Assembly (NCBI GenBank): GCA_019636095.1
Contig: JAHBYF010000006.1
Span: 124,001-188,000, forward strand
Length of the DNA stretch: 64,000 nucleotides
Direction: 5' to 3'
Source of the DNA: Hyphomonadaceae bacterium
Lineage (GTDB): Bacteria > Pseudomonadota > Alphaproteobacteria > Caulobacterales > Aquidulcibacteraceae
The notes beneath the pieces were generated by a model, which was not told the DNA's origin, made no database searches, and saw only the letters and a program-made list of their open reading frames with translations. Position numbers and translations under genes: made by a program. The first letter of the stretch is position 1. Each line of letters begins with the position of its first letter. Positions 51,845-60,137 of this stretch are shown piece by piece.

Positions 51845-54081
51845 GTAAGTTTGGAGATAGAGCGCGGGTCGCGCTTTTGTTGGCGAGTGTAGCGGCATCG
51901 CCGTTCGCACAGGCCACACCAGCATTCGCGCAAGATGGCGCGACGGAAGAAGAGTTGGTAGTTACGGCTCGTCGCACCGAAGAATCGCTGCAAGAGGTTC
52001 CGGCCTCAGTGTCGGCGTTCACCAGCGAACAACTTGAGCGCATCGGCGCCACCGACGCTACGGGATTGCAAGGCGCGGTGCCGAACTTGAACATCGTTCA
52101 AGGTCGCGGCTCATCAAACGCAACCAACATCTATATCCGCGGCGTCGGCCAGCCCGACGCGCTGCAGACGTTCGATCCGGCTGTCGGGTTCTACGTCGAC
52201 GGCGTCTACTATTCGCGCATCCGCGGCACGCAGATGGATTTGTTCGACATTGAACGCGTCGAAGTGCTGCGCGGTCCGCAAGGCACGCTCTATGGCAAAA
52301 ACACGATCGGCGGCGCCTACTCAATCGTTACGCGCCGCCCCGGCCAAGATCCGCACGGCCTCTTCCAGGTCACGGTCGGCGATTACGGGCAGTTGGAATC
52401 ACGCATTGCCGGGTCCGGTCCGATCACCAATAATTTCGCGGTTGGCGGCGCTCTCTTCGGCGCAACGCGCGACGGTTACGTGACCAATCCAGTCACCGGT
52501 GAAGAGTACAACGACCGTCACGCCTGGGGCGGCCGCGTGCAAGCGGCGTGGGACGTGACGCCGAGTTTCAGCTTGGATTTCGCAGTTGACTACGCCGCGG
52601 AAGACAACGCTCTCACCATGGGTCAAGCGGTTTCAACGCTCGTAAGCTTTGCGGGCGCCACGCCGATCGGTATCGTCCCGACACCGGCTCCAGAGTTCAA
52701 CTTCACGGCGCAAGCGACACCGGGCCTACCGAACTCGTCGACTATGGATCACAGCGGCGCGTCAATCCGCGCAAGCTGGGATGTCGGCAACAATTGGACG
52801 ATCAAATCGACCACGGCTTATCGTGCGTTGAACTACGACGACTATGTCGACATCGACGCGACGCAGTATGAATTCGGCGACGTGTTCGTCGGCGTGCGCC
52901 AGGATCAAACCAGCCAGGAATTCCAGGCGATCTACGAAGGCCCACGTCTCACTCTGGTCAGCGGCGTATTCTATCTGCGCGAAAACATTACTTCGCATCA
53001 AGAAGCCTACGGCGACGACCTCGTGTTCGGCTATTTCGGCCAAACCAGCTTCCTACGCACCATTGACGACGACCTGGAGACCACCAGCACCGCCGTCTAC
53101 GCCAACGCCTCATACGCGCTCACCGATCGCCTCAACCTGGGCCTTGGTGTTCGTTACACAGACGAAGAGAAGCACTACATTCGCTCAACTTCGACCTTCT
53201 GGTCGACGCCAGCCTTCAATACCACGGTTGCGATGAACCGAACCGACAGTTGGGATGATTTCTCGCCGATGGTCTCGCTCGACTATCAGCTGACCGACAA
53301 CGTTCTGCTCTACGGACGTGTCGCCAGCGGCTTTAAGTCGGGCGGCTTCAACGGCCGCGCCAACAACCCAGGCGAAGATGCGCCGTACGATCCGGAAACC
53401 GTGACGTCTTACGAAATCGGCATGAAGTCCGATTGGTTGGACGGTGATCTCGTCGCCAACGTAGCCATCTTCTACAACGACTATCGCGATTTCCAGGCGC
53501 GTGTGTCAGGCACGACGAGCGATGTTCCACCAGTTCTTTCACTAACCGTGCTGAATGCCGGTCAGTTGGAAATCTCCGGCGCAGAACTCGAACTCGTCTA
53601 TCGGCCGACGGACGCTCTGCGCCTCGATGCGCAGATCGGATATCTCGACGCCTCGTACGGCGAGTTCAACGACGTACGCTTCACCAGCTTCGGCGGCAGC
53701 AGGGCGTTCCAAGATCCGGCGTTCTCGCCGGAATGGACCGCGCGCTTTGGCGCTGCGTACGAATGGGATCTCGCCAACATGGGATCGCTCACGCTGGCGG
53801 GTTCGGCGCGCTTCCGTTCTGAAATGGCGCTCGCAGTCGACAACACGGCGGTCAACTCGAACGTGCCGATCGGCAATCTCTATCAGGACGACTACTGGCT
53901 CTACGACGCGAGCCTGACTTGGAACGTCAACGACGTCTTTTCGATCGCGCTGCAAGGCCGCAATCTGAGCGACGAAGTGTACAAGACCGACGGTCAGGAA
54001 TTCTCGTCTGTCGGCGGCATACGCACCGTCTATTATGGCGCGCCGCAGACCACGAGCCTGGTGTTCACCGCGCGCTACTAA
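51841..54081 (+). CDS. TonB-dependent outer membrane receptor
   Basis: A 746-residue receptor with signal peptide (ALLLASVAASPFAQATPAFA), a probable TonB box in EELVVTARRTEESLQEVPAS, plug domain (IGATDATGLQGAVPNLNIVQ, IYIRGVGQPDALQTFDPAVG, VDGVYYSRIRGTQMDLFDIE, RVEVLRGPQGTLYGKNTIGG), and a beta-barrel of many aromatic-ended strands closing with SLVFTARY. This is the 'FRGVG...FDP.VG.Y.DGV' type of receptor common in sphingomonads and Caulobacterales, often used for hydrophobic or complex organic substrates rather than siderophores. It is followed by a strong terminator. Confidence 0.95.
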   Translation: MSKFGDRARVALLLASVAASPFAQATPAFAQDGATEEELVVTARRTEESLQEVPASVSAFTSEQLERIGATDATGLQGAVPNLNIVQGRGSSNATNIYIRGVGQPDALQTFDPAVGFYVDGVYYSRIRGTQMDLFDIERVEVLRGPQGTLYGKNTIGGAYSIVTRRPGQDPHGLFQVTVGDYGQLESRIAGSGPITNNFAVGGALFGATRDGYVTNPVTGEEYNDRHAWGGRVQAAWDVTPSFSLDFAVDYAAEDNALTMGQAVSTLVSFAGATPIGIVPTPAPEFNFTAQATPGLPNSSTMDHSGASIRASWDVGNNWTIKSTTAYRALNYDDYVDIDATQYEFGDVFVGVRQDQTSQEFQAIYEGPRLTLVSGVFYLRENITSHQEAYGDDLVFGYFGQTSFLRTIDDDLETTSTAVYANASYALTDRLNLGLGVRYTDEEKHYIRSTSTFWSTPAFNTTVAMNRTDSWDDFSPMVSLDYQLTDNVLLYGRVASGFKSGGFNGRANNPGEDAPYDPETVTSYEIGMKSDWLDGDLVANVAIFYNDYRDFQARVSGTTSDVPPVLSLTVLNAGQLEISGAELELVYRPTDALRLDAQIGYLDASYGEFNDVRFTSFGGSRAFQDPAFSPEWTARFGAAYEWDLANMGSLTLAGSARFRSEMALAVDNTAVNSNVPIGNLYQDDYWLYDASLTWNVNDVFSIALQGRNLSDEVYKTDGQEFSSVGGIRTVYYGAPQTTSLVFTARY

Positions 54082-54138
54082 GTGCGTCACGGCGGCGCTC
54101 CCTTCTAGGCGCCGCTGCTCTCCTCCTCTCCCGACTTC

Positions 54139-54169
54139 GGGCGGCATCTCCAGATGCCGCCCTTTTCTT
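54139..54169 (+). terminator. Rho-independent terminator after the TonB receptor gene
   Basis: GGGCGGCATC (54139-54148), loop TCCA, GATGCCGCCC (54153-54162), followed by TTTTCTT. A perfect 10-base GC-rich stem with a T-run 58 bases past the receptor stop. It separates the hydrolase/receptor operon from the TetR/ABC exporter operon. Confidence 0.93.
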
Positions 54170-54194
54170 GGCGCAGACATCAGTTTGGACTTGT

Positions 54195-54218
54195 ATATAA
54201 CTAACTGGTCAGTTATAT
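54195..54218. promoter_or_regulatory. TetR operator at the start of the exporter operon
   Basis: A 24-base palindrome with halves ATATAACTAACT and GGTCAGTTATAT matches in 10 of 12 positions. It ends 7 bases before the TetR ATG. TTGTAT at 54191-54196 and TTATAT at 54213-54218 are 16 bases apart and could be the -35 and -10 elements, in which case transcription starts close to the start codon. Placement and symmetry strongly suggest autoregulation by the TetR protein. Confidence 0.75.
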
Positions 54219-54225
54219 AGTTCTG

Positions 54226-54867
54226 ATGAACGAACCTCAGCCCGCCGCCCCGACGCCACGCTGGCGAAGGCGTGCGGAAGCGCGTCCAGAGGAAATTCTG
54301 GACGCGGCGCTTGAGGAGTTCAGCGCCCGCGGGTTCGACGCCGCCCGGATGGAAGACATAGCCAAGCGCGCTGGTCTCTCGAAAGCTGCTATCTATCTCT
54401 ACTTCCCGAGCAAGGTCGCGTTGTTGGAGGCCTTGATTGAAGCGAGGGTCGGGCCTTTGGCTCGGGGGGTTCAGACCCTCTCCGCCTCAGGCATGTCCGA
54501 TCCGCTGACCGCACTTCGCATGATGGCGACAATGGCGGCGCATCGATTAGGCGAACCTGGTTTGCTAGCAGTGCCCCGCCTGGTCATCGGCATCTCCGGC
54601 CGCTTCCCCGAAATCGCAAAATACTACCGCGAGCAAGTCGTCGAAAAAGCGCGCAGGGCGCTGGAAAGCCTGATCGCGGCGGCCATGGCGAAAGGCCAGA
54701 TCCGGCGCGCCGACAAGAACGCCATTGTGCGCGCCTTTATCGGGCCGCTCTTCTTCGAGGCGATGTGGACGCATGTCTTAGGCGGCGAAACCGCTCTCAA
54801 TGATCCGCAAAAGCTGATCGAACAACAGTTCGATGTCCTGCTCGCTGGGCTGGAGCCACGCGCATGA
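54226..54867 (+). CDS. TetR-family repressor of the ABC exporter operon
   Basis: A 213-residue TetR protein: HTH in RPEEILDAALEEFSARGFDA, ARMEDIAKRAGLSKAAIYLY and FPSKVALLEALI (residues about 17-70), with a helical effector domain ending FEAMWTHVLGGETALNDPQK. An SD-like sequence before the ATG is poor, which fits a leaderless or nearly leaderless transcript. It is the first gene of a four-gene operon whose members overlap by 4 bases. It probably represses its own operon through the palindrome at 54195-54218, and responds to a toxic compound exported by the pump. Confidence 0.92.
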   Translation: MNEPQPAAPTPRWRRRAEARPEEILDAALEEFSARGFDAARMEDIAKRAGLSKAAIYLYFPSKVALLEALIEARVGPLARGVQTLSASGMSDPLTALRMMATMAAHRLGEPGLLAVPRLVIGISGRFPEIAKYYREQVVEKARRALESLIAAAMAKGQIRRADKNAIVRAFIGPLFFEAMWTHVLGGETALNDPQKLIEQQFDVLLAGLEPRA

Positions 54868-55691
54868 AGCGCCTTTTGATCCTTTCCTTCGCTCTCCTCG
54901 CCGTCGCTTGCGGTCGTCAGACGTCAAACGTGCTGCAGGGGTATGGCGAGGGTGATTACATCTATCTCTCTAGCCAAGACGCTGGCGTCGTCGGCGAGCT
55001 GTTCGTGCGCGAGGGCGACGCCGTCGAAGCCGGCGCTCGCGTGTTCCGGCTTGATCCCGATCGCTTAAGCTACGGCGCAGAAAGCGCGCAGGCGCAGCGC
55101 GCCGCAGCTGCCGCCGCGGTCCGCACTGCCCAGGCCCAAGCAACCTTGGCGCAACGCAATTACGCCCGCAGTGCCCAGCTTGCGGATCGCGGCTTCTATT
55201 CGCGCGCTCGGCTGGACGCCGATCGCGCTTCACTCGATGTGGCGAACGCACAACTCGCCCAAGCGCGCCGGCAGGCGACCGCAGCTGGCGCTGAGACCGG
55301 CCTGGCGCAGGAGCGGCTTGAAGAACTGGCAGGCACGGCGCCGCTCGCGGGCACGATCCAGCAGATTTTCCATCGCCAAGGCGAGGTTGTCGCGGCGGGC
55401 CAACCGATCGCATCACTGCTGGCGCCTTCGAACATGAAAGTGCGCTTCTTTGCGCCCGAGGCCATGTTGGCGCAGCTACCCGTGGGGGCCCGCGTCATGG
55501 TCAGCTGCGATGGTTGCGCACAACCGGTTGAAGCGCATGTCAGCTTTGTCGCGACCGAACCGCAATTCACGCCACCAGTGATCTACTCACTCGATCAACG
55601 TGAGAAGCTAGTGTTTCTTGTTGAGGCGCGCTTCGACGGCGCGACGCCGATCCGGCCTGGTATGCCTGTGGACGTGCAGGTCGCCGAATGA
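54864..55691 (+). CDS. HlyD-family membrane fusion lipoprotein
   Basis: A 275-residue periplasmic adaptor with a lipoprotein-type signal (ILSFALLAVACGRQ, Cys16). The first biotinyl-lipoyl half (YIYLSSQDAGVVGELFVREG, DAVEAGARVFRLDP) and second half (PLAGTIQQIFHRQGEVVAAG, QPIASLLAPSNMKVRFFAPE) enclose an Ala/Gln-rich coiled-coil hairpin (about 70-150). The same architecture as YbhG/HlyD adaptors linking an ABC pump to an outer membrane channel. It overlaps both neighbours by 4 bases. No TolC-like gene is in the window. Confidence 0.9.
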   Translation: MKRLLILSFALLAVACGRQTSNVLQGYGEGDYIYLSSQDAGVVGELFVREGDAVEAGARVFRLDPDRLSYGAESAQAQRAAAAAAVRTAQAQATLAQRNYARSAQLADRGFYSRARLDADRASLDVANAQLAQARRQATAAGAETGLAQERLEELAGTAPLAGTIQQIFHRQGEVVAAGQPIASLLAPSNMKVRFFAPEAMLAQLPVGARVMVSCDGCAQPVEAHVSFVATEPQFTPPVIYSLDQREKLVFLVEARFDGATPIRPGMPVDVQVAE

Positions 55692-56614
55692 GCGACACCG
55701 TGATCGACGTGCGGGGGCTGACCAAGCGCTTCGGTGATCGCACCGTCGTGGATCATTTCGATCTACAAGTGCCGCGTGGCGCTATCTATGGCTTTCTCGG
55801 TCCCAATGGCTCGGGCAAGACGACGACGATCCGCATGGTGTGCGGGTTGCTGAAGCCGGAGAGCGGCGACGGCGAAGTGCTGGGCTTCGATGTGCTGCGT
55901 GAAAGCCTGAAGATCAAAGAGCGCGTCGGCTACATGACGCAGAGATTCTCTCTCTATGAAGATCTCTCGATCCGAGAAAATCTGGAATTCATCTCGCGGC
56001 TCTATGGGCTCGACCGGCGCGCCGAGCGCGTTGATGCGTCGCTCGCGGATCTTGGTTTGATTGAACGCCAAGGCCAACTCGCCGGAAAGCTCTCTGGCGG
56101 CTGGAAACAACGCCTAGCTCTTGCCGCTTGCATGATCCACGAGCCGGAGTTGCTGCTGCTTGACGAACCAACCGCGGGCGTCGATCCAAAAGCGCGTCGC
56201 GATTTTTGGGACGCGATCCGCCGCTACTCGGCACAAGGCGTCACAACGCTTGTAAGCACGCATTATATGGACGAAGCCGTCCAGTGCGATTCAATTGCCT
56301 ACATCGCGTACGGCAAGAAGCTGATCGACTCCCCGACTGCGGACATCCCCAAGCAGATCGGTCTCTACGGCTGGCGTGTGGCTGGGCGGCCGCTCATGCG
56401 CGCGCAAGAGTTGCTGGAGCAATCACCAGGCGTCGAACTCGTTGCGCGCTTCGGCGCCGAAATTCATGCTTGCGGCAAAGGCCCAGCAGCACTTGAGCGC
56501 GCCGTGCGTGCTGTGAAAGCGGCCGAACCTCACGTCGAAATTGCGCCTATCGAAGCGGGATTTGAGGAGATATTCATCTACCTGATGTCCGGCGCGATGG
56601 ACAATTTCCAATGA
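55688..56614 (+). CDS. ABC transporter ATP-binding protein
   Basis: A 308-residue ABC ATPase: Walker A GPNGSGKTTTIRMV, Q-loop in YMTQRFSLYEDLSIREN, signature LSGGWKQRLALAA, Walker B LLLLDEPTAGVDPKARRDFW, and H-loop STHYMDEAVQCD. LSGGW replaces the usual LSGGQ, as seen in several YbhF-like drug-export ATPases. The C-terminal about 70 residues form an extra accessory domain. It is coupled by 4-base overlaps to the adaptor and permease genes and energises export by the ABC-2 permease. Confidence 0.95.
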   Translation: MSDTVIDVRGLTKRFGDRTVVDHFDLQVPRGAIYGFLGPNGSGKTTTIRMVCGLLKPESGDGEVLGFDVLRESLKIKERVGYMTQRFSLYEDLSIRENLEFISRLYGLDRRAERVDASLADLGLIERQGQLAGKLSGGWKQRLALAACMIHEPELLLLDEPTAGVDPKARRDFWDAIRRYSAQGVTTLVSTHYMDEAVQCDSIAYIAYGKKLIDSPTADIPKQIGLYGWRVAGRPLMRAQELLEQSPGVELVARFGAEIHACGKGPAALERAVRAVKAAEPHVEIAPIEAGFEEIFIYLMSGAMDNFQ

Positions 56615-57780
56615 CGACAGCACCGCGCGCCTCCCCGTTCTCGGCCTTGTTCGATCTATCTTGGGCGCGTGTCTTTGCGGTGTTTCTAAAAGAACTGGTG
56701 CAGATGCGCCGCGACCGGCCGACGTTCGCGATTATGATCATGATGCCGGTAATGCAGCTCGTTCTTTTCGGCTACGCGATCAACACCGACCCGCGCCATT
56801 TGCCTGCGGTGGTTGAGATGCGCGAAGACGGGCCCATGACGCGTGCATTTCTGGCCTCGCTCACGCAGTCGACTTACGTGGACATCGTCGCGGTCACTCA
56901 TCGCGCTGAAGACGGCGAAGCGATGATCCGCGCTGGGCAGGCAACATTCTTGATTTCTATCCCGGAGGGCTTCGAGCGCCGCCTCGTGCGCGGCGAACGG
57001 CCACAGATTCTCATTGCGGCTGACGCAAGCGACCCTGTCGCCGCTGGCGGTGCGCTCGCCGCGGTTCAGCAAGTGGCGGCACAAGCATTTGCACCGGAAT
57101 TCCAAGGCTCCTTGGCATTTCTGGCGCCGGCCCCACCGCCCTACGAGATCGTCGTGCATCGGCGCTACAACCCGGCCGGCGTCACATCATTCAACATTGT
57201 GCCGGCGCTGCTCGGCGTCATCCTGACCATGACAATGGTCATGATCACGTCGATCGCGCTTACGCGCGAGACCGAACGCGGCACGATGGAAAACCTGCTG
57301 GCGACGCCGGTGCGGCCGGCTGAAGTGATGATCGGCAAGACCACGCCCTATGTGTTCGTTGGCGCGATCCAAGTTGCAATCGTCCTGATCGTCGCAACGC
57401 TTTTGTTCCAAATTCCATTCACCGGCTCGTTCCTGGCGTTTCTGATTGCGGTGACGCTCTTCATTCTCGCCAACTTGATGTTGGGTTACCTCATATCCAC
57501 CGTCGCCCGCACGCAGATGCAGGCAATGCAGATGACCTTCTTCATCTTTCTGCCCTCAATCTTATTGTCGGGCTTCATGTTTCCGTTCCGCGCCATGCCG
57601 GCCTGGGCGCAAGTGATTGGCGAGGCGCTGCCAATCACACACTTCTTGCGCATCGTGCGAGAGATTGTCCTGAAAGGTGCAGGCCTGCCGGACGTCATCG
57701 GCGACTTGTGGCCACTGACCGTCATCTTGTTGGTGTTAGCAACACTCGCCTTGCTGCGCTTCCGACGAACGCTGGACTAG
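56611..57780 (+). CDS. ABC-2 type transporter permease
   Basis: A 389-residue permease of the YbhS/YbhR group. One N-terminal helix (FAIMIMMPVMQLVLFGYAIN, about 45-65), a large periplasmic domain (about 66-185), then five helices, including VTSFNIVPALLGVILTMTMV, AIQVAIVLIVATLLFQIPF and FFIFLPSILLSGFMFPFRAM. The characteristic ABC-2 block is ETERGTMENLLATPVRPAEV. Only one permease gene is present, so the pump may work as a homodimer. The stop is 4 bases from the convergent CapD-like gene's stop, with no terminator between. Confidence 0.93.
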   Translation: MTTAPRASPFSALFDLSWARVFAVFLKELVQMRRDRPTFAIMIMMPVMQLVLFGYAINTDPRHLPAVVEMREDGPMTRAFLASLTQSTYVDIVAVTHRAEDGEAMIRAGQATFLISIPEGFERRLVRGERPQILIAADASDPVAAGGALAAVQQVAAQAFAPEFQGSLAFLAPAPPPYEIVVHRRYNPAGVTSFNIVPALLGVILTMTMVMITSIALTRETERGTMENLLATPVRPAEVMIGKTTPYVFVGAIQVAIVLIVATLLFQIPFTGSFLAFLIAVTLFILANLMLGYLISTVARTQMQAMQMTFFIFLPSILLSGFMFPFRAMPAWAQVIGEALPITHFLRIVREIVLKGAGLPDVIGDLWPLTVILLVLATLALLRFRRTLD

Positions 57781-57784
57781 GCGT

Positions 57785-59161
57785 CTAACCAGCACACGCC
57801 AGATCAGCCGACACTGCGGCGCCGATCGCCGCGAAGAGTGCCGCCCCGATGCTCTCGTTGTCACCTTCGCGCGCAAGCTTTGTCAGAGCGTCCATAACGG
57901 ACACAACTTCAGGAAGCTCGCGCAGTGGGGAAGCAACAGCGATCACTCCCGCAGCAGGGTCTGCTTCACGCCATTCGTCCGACGCGGTCAACGCTTCGTG
58001 CAACTTCTCGCCTGGCCGGAGACCGGTATAGGCAATCTTCACATCAATGTCGGGGCGCAGGCCTTCGAGCCGGATGACTTCACGTGCGAGCTCGACGACC
58101 GGAAGAGCCTCCCCCATCTCGATGACAAGGACGCAGCCGCGCGCCTCACCATTCAGACCTACGGCAGCCGCCTGCAACAGAGCGTCAGCGGCTTGAGGAA
58201 TCGTCAGGAAGTAGCGGGTGACGGCGGGATCGGTGACCGTTAGCGGAGCGCCGCGAGCAAGTTGATCTTCGAAAATCGGCGTCACTGAGCCGGCCGAGCC
58301 CAACACATTCCCAAGCCGCACCGGAATGGCGCGTTTGTCGTCCTGGCGATCAAGCGCTTGGCAGTAGATCTCGCCAAGGCGTTTGGACGCCCCCATCAAA
58401 CCCTGCGGATCCACCGCCTTGTCAGTCGACACGAAGATCAAGTCCGCGCCGACATTGCGCGCCGCCTCCGCGACATTCTTCAGGCCGAGTGCGTTCGTGA
58501 GCACGCCTTCGCTCGGGAACGCCTCCACCATCGGCACTTGCTTCAGCGCTGCAGTGTGAAAGACGATCTCAGGCCGTTCGATCGCAAACCATCGCGCCAC
58601 CGCGCGTTCGTCGCGAATGTCGGCAAGGACTGGCGTAGCGTCGGGCAGTTCGAGGCCGATCCGATAGAGGTTATGCTCGGAGCTATCCAACAAGCTCAGC
58701 CGCGCGGGCGCGAGCGTCGCGATCCGGCGCGCGAGTTCTCCGCCGATCGAGCCGCCACCGCCGGTGATGAGGACACGCTTACCCGCCACGACGTCTGCGA
58801 TCCGCGCGAAGTCCACGTCGCCAAGAGGGCGTCCGATGACGTCTTCCAAACGCAGGCGACGCAGCCCGTCGCCGATCAGCAAGCAGCAGCGCAAGCCAGC
58901 GTCTGCCGCACGCGTCAGCACAGCGCGCTTTGCGGCCCCGTCAGCGGGGGGGTCAACCAGGACAAGCCACGCGCCTTCAACCCGTGGCAAATCGAGCGCA
59001 TCCCAGATCGGCGCGCGGGCCAGCAAGGGCGCCGGCGCATCTCCCGGGCCTATCAAGACCACGCCGTGCAAGCGCAAGCCCGCCGGCGCCCAGGCGGCGC
59101 GCGCGTGCCAAGCTTGGTCCACGGCCTGGGCCGACCCCACCAGGATCGCGTCTTGGATCAT
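57785..59161 (-). CDS. CapD/FlaA1-like nucleotide-sugar dehydratase/epimerase without membrane anchor
   Basis: A 458-residue SDR enzyme of the polysaccharide biosynthesis CapD family. NAD-binding motif GKRVLITGGGGSIGGELARR (about residue 128-147), then FHTAALKQVPMVEAFPSEGV and FVSTDKAVDPQGLMGASKRL. Usual CapD/WbpM proteins have four N-terminal membrane helices and about 600 residues; here that part is missing and only a short Rossmann-like N-terminal domain (about 1-115) precedes the catalytic domain. It probably makes a 4-keto-6-deoxy-sugar nucleotide for surface polysaccharide. It stands alone without glycosyltransferases nearby. Confidence 0.87.
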   Translation of the reverse strand: MIQDAILVGSAQAVDQAWHARAAWAPAGLRLHGVVLIGPGDAPAPLLARAPIWDALDLPRVEGAWLVLVDPPADGAAKRAVLTRAADAGLRCCLLIGDGLRRLRLEDVIGRPLGDVDFARIADVVAGKRVLITGGGGSIGGELARRIATLAPARLSLLDSSEHNLYRIGLELPDATPVLADIRDERAVARWFAIERPEIVFHTAALKQVPMVEAFPSEGVLTNALGLKNVAEAARNVGADLIFVSTDKAVDPQGLMGASKRLGEIYCQALDRQDDKRAIPVRLGNVLGSAGSVTPIFEDQLARGAPLTVTDPAVTRYFLTIPQAADALLQAAAVGLNGEARGCVLVIEMGEALPVVELAREVIRLEGLRPDIDVKIAYTGLRPGEKLHEALTASDEWREADPAAGVIAVASPLRELPEVVSVMDALTKLAREGDNESIGAALFAAIGAAVSADLACAG

Positions 59162-59307
59162 CCCCTCACACCCGGCGAATTACTCGCTACACTAGTGCAG
59201 AGATCACAGACGCCTGTCCATGGCATTTGCCAAGTTTCTCCATAACAACTCGATGATGCCAACGAACCAGGCAGGCCAATCCGTCGCTCGATTACGAAAC
59301 GGATACG

Positions 59308-60060
59308 TCAGGCAGGGATGGGCGCCGCGCCATTGCTAGCGGCGACCTCGAGGGGCCGATCCAAAGTCTCCCCCTCGATTCGAACCTGCCCGCCCGCTGC
59401 TTCGACCAGGGCGCATCCGGCAGCAACATCCCAGATCATGGAGCCAGATTCCCGATAGGCCTCCGCGCGACCAGCGGCGACATAGGCAAGCGCCGTTGCA
59501 GCCGAGCCTATCATGCGCACCTTCTGCCAAGTGCGTAGCCGCTCATCGAAGGCCCGCATCGATTCATCGCTCGCTCTCGACGGCACGCCGGTCTGCAGAA
59601 TGCCTTTCGCGGGATTTTCGATGGGGGACACCCGCATTGTGGCGCCATTCATCCAAGCGCCATGCCCAATGATCCCAGTAAAGCGCTCACGCGTGACAAA
59701 GCAATCGACGACGCCAAGTATCGGCTTACCCTGATCCAGCAACGCGATCGACACGGCGCAGTGGGGATACCCGCGTAGATAGTTCACGCTGCCATCGAGC
59801 GGATCGATGGCCCAGACAAAGCGGTCACCGCGCTGCAGCGAACGCGTCCACCCCGCCTCCTCCGAGATGATGGGGTAGTCGCTCTCGCGCTGGATAGCGG
59901 TGAGCACGATCTCCTCGGCATGCTTGTCGCCGCCAATTTTTACTTCGCGGCCTTGCACGTCCTCGATCACGCCCCATTGGGCGCGGTTGGCCTGCAACGC
60001 CTCCCCGGCTGCGGCTGCCGCCCGGTCGGCCAGTTCCAATAAGGCTTTGAGATCGTTCAC
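59308..60060 (-). CDS. Inositol monophosphatase-family (CysQ-like) phosphatase
   Basis: A protein of about 250 residues of the Mg-dependent phosphatase family. Motif A is VWAIDPLDGSVNYLRGYPHC; the preceding EE of PIISEEAGW supplies metal ligands, and motif B is SMIWDVAAGCALVEAAGGQV. The GTG at 60060, with AGGGG just upstream, is preferred; ATG at 60087 is in frame and possible. Family members act on inositol phosphates, 3'-phosphoadenosine 5'-phosphate (CysQ) or fructose-1,6-bisphosphate. No neighbouring gene chooses between them. Confidence 0.88.
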   Translation of the reverse strand: MNDLKALLELADRAAAAAGEALQANRAQWGVIEDVQGREVKIGGDKHAEEIVLTAIQRESDYPIISEEAGWTRSLQRGDRFVWAIDPLDGSVNYLRGYPHCAVSIALLDQGKPILGVVDCFVTRERFTGIIGHGAWMNGATMRVSPIENPAKGILQTGVPSRASDESMRAFDERLRTWQKVRMIGSAATALAYVAAGRAEAYRESGSMIWDVAAGCALVEAAGGQVRIEGETLDRPLEVAASNGAAPIPA

Positions 60061-60137
60061 ATGCCCCTGATAGCTCGCGCGCGGCACTTGGAGAAGCGCT
60101 CTATCCGCGCTTTAGTGGCGGGAGGGAGCGGGCTGAG

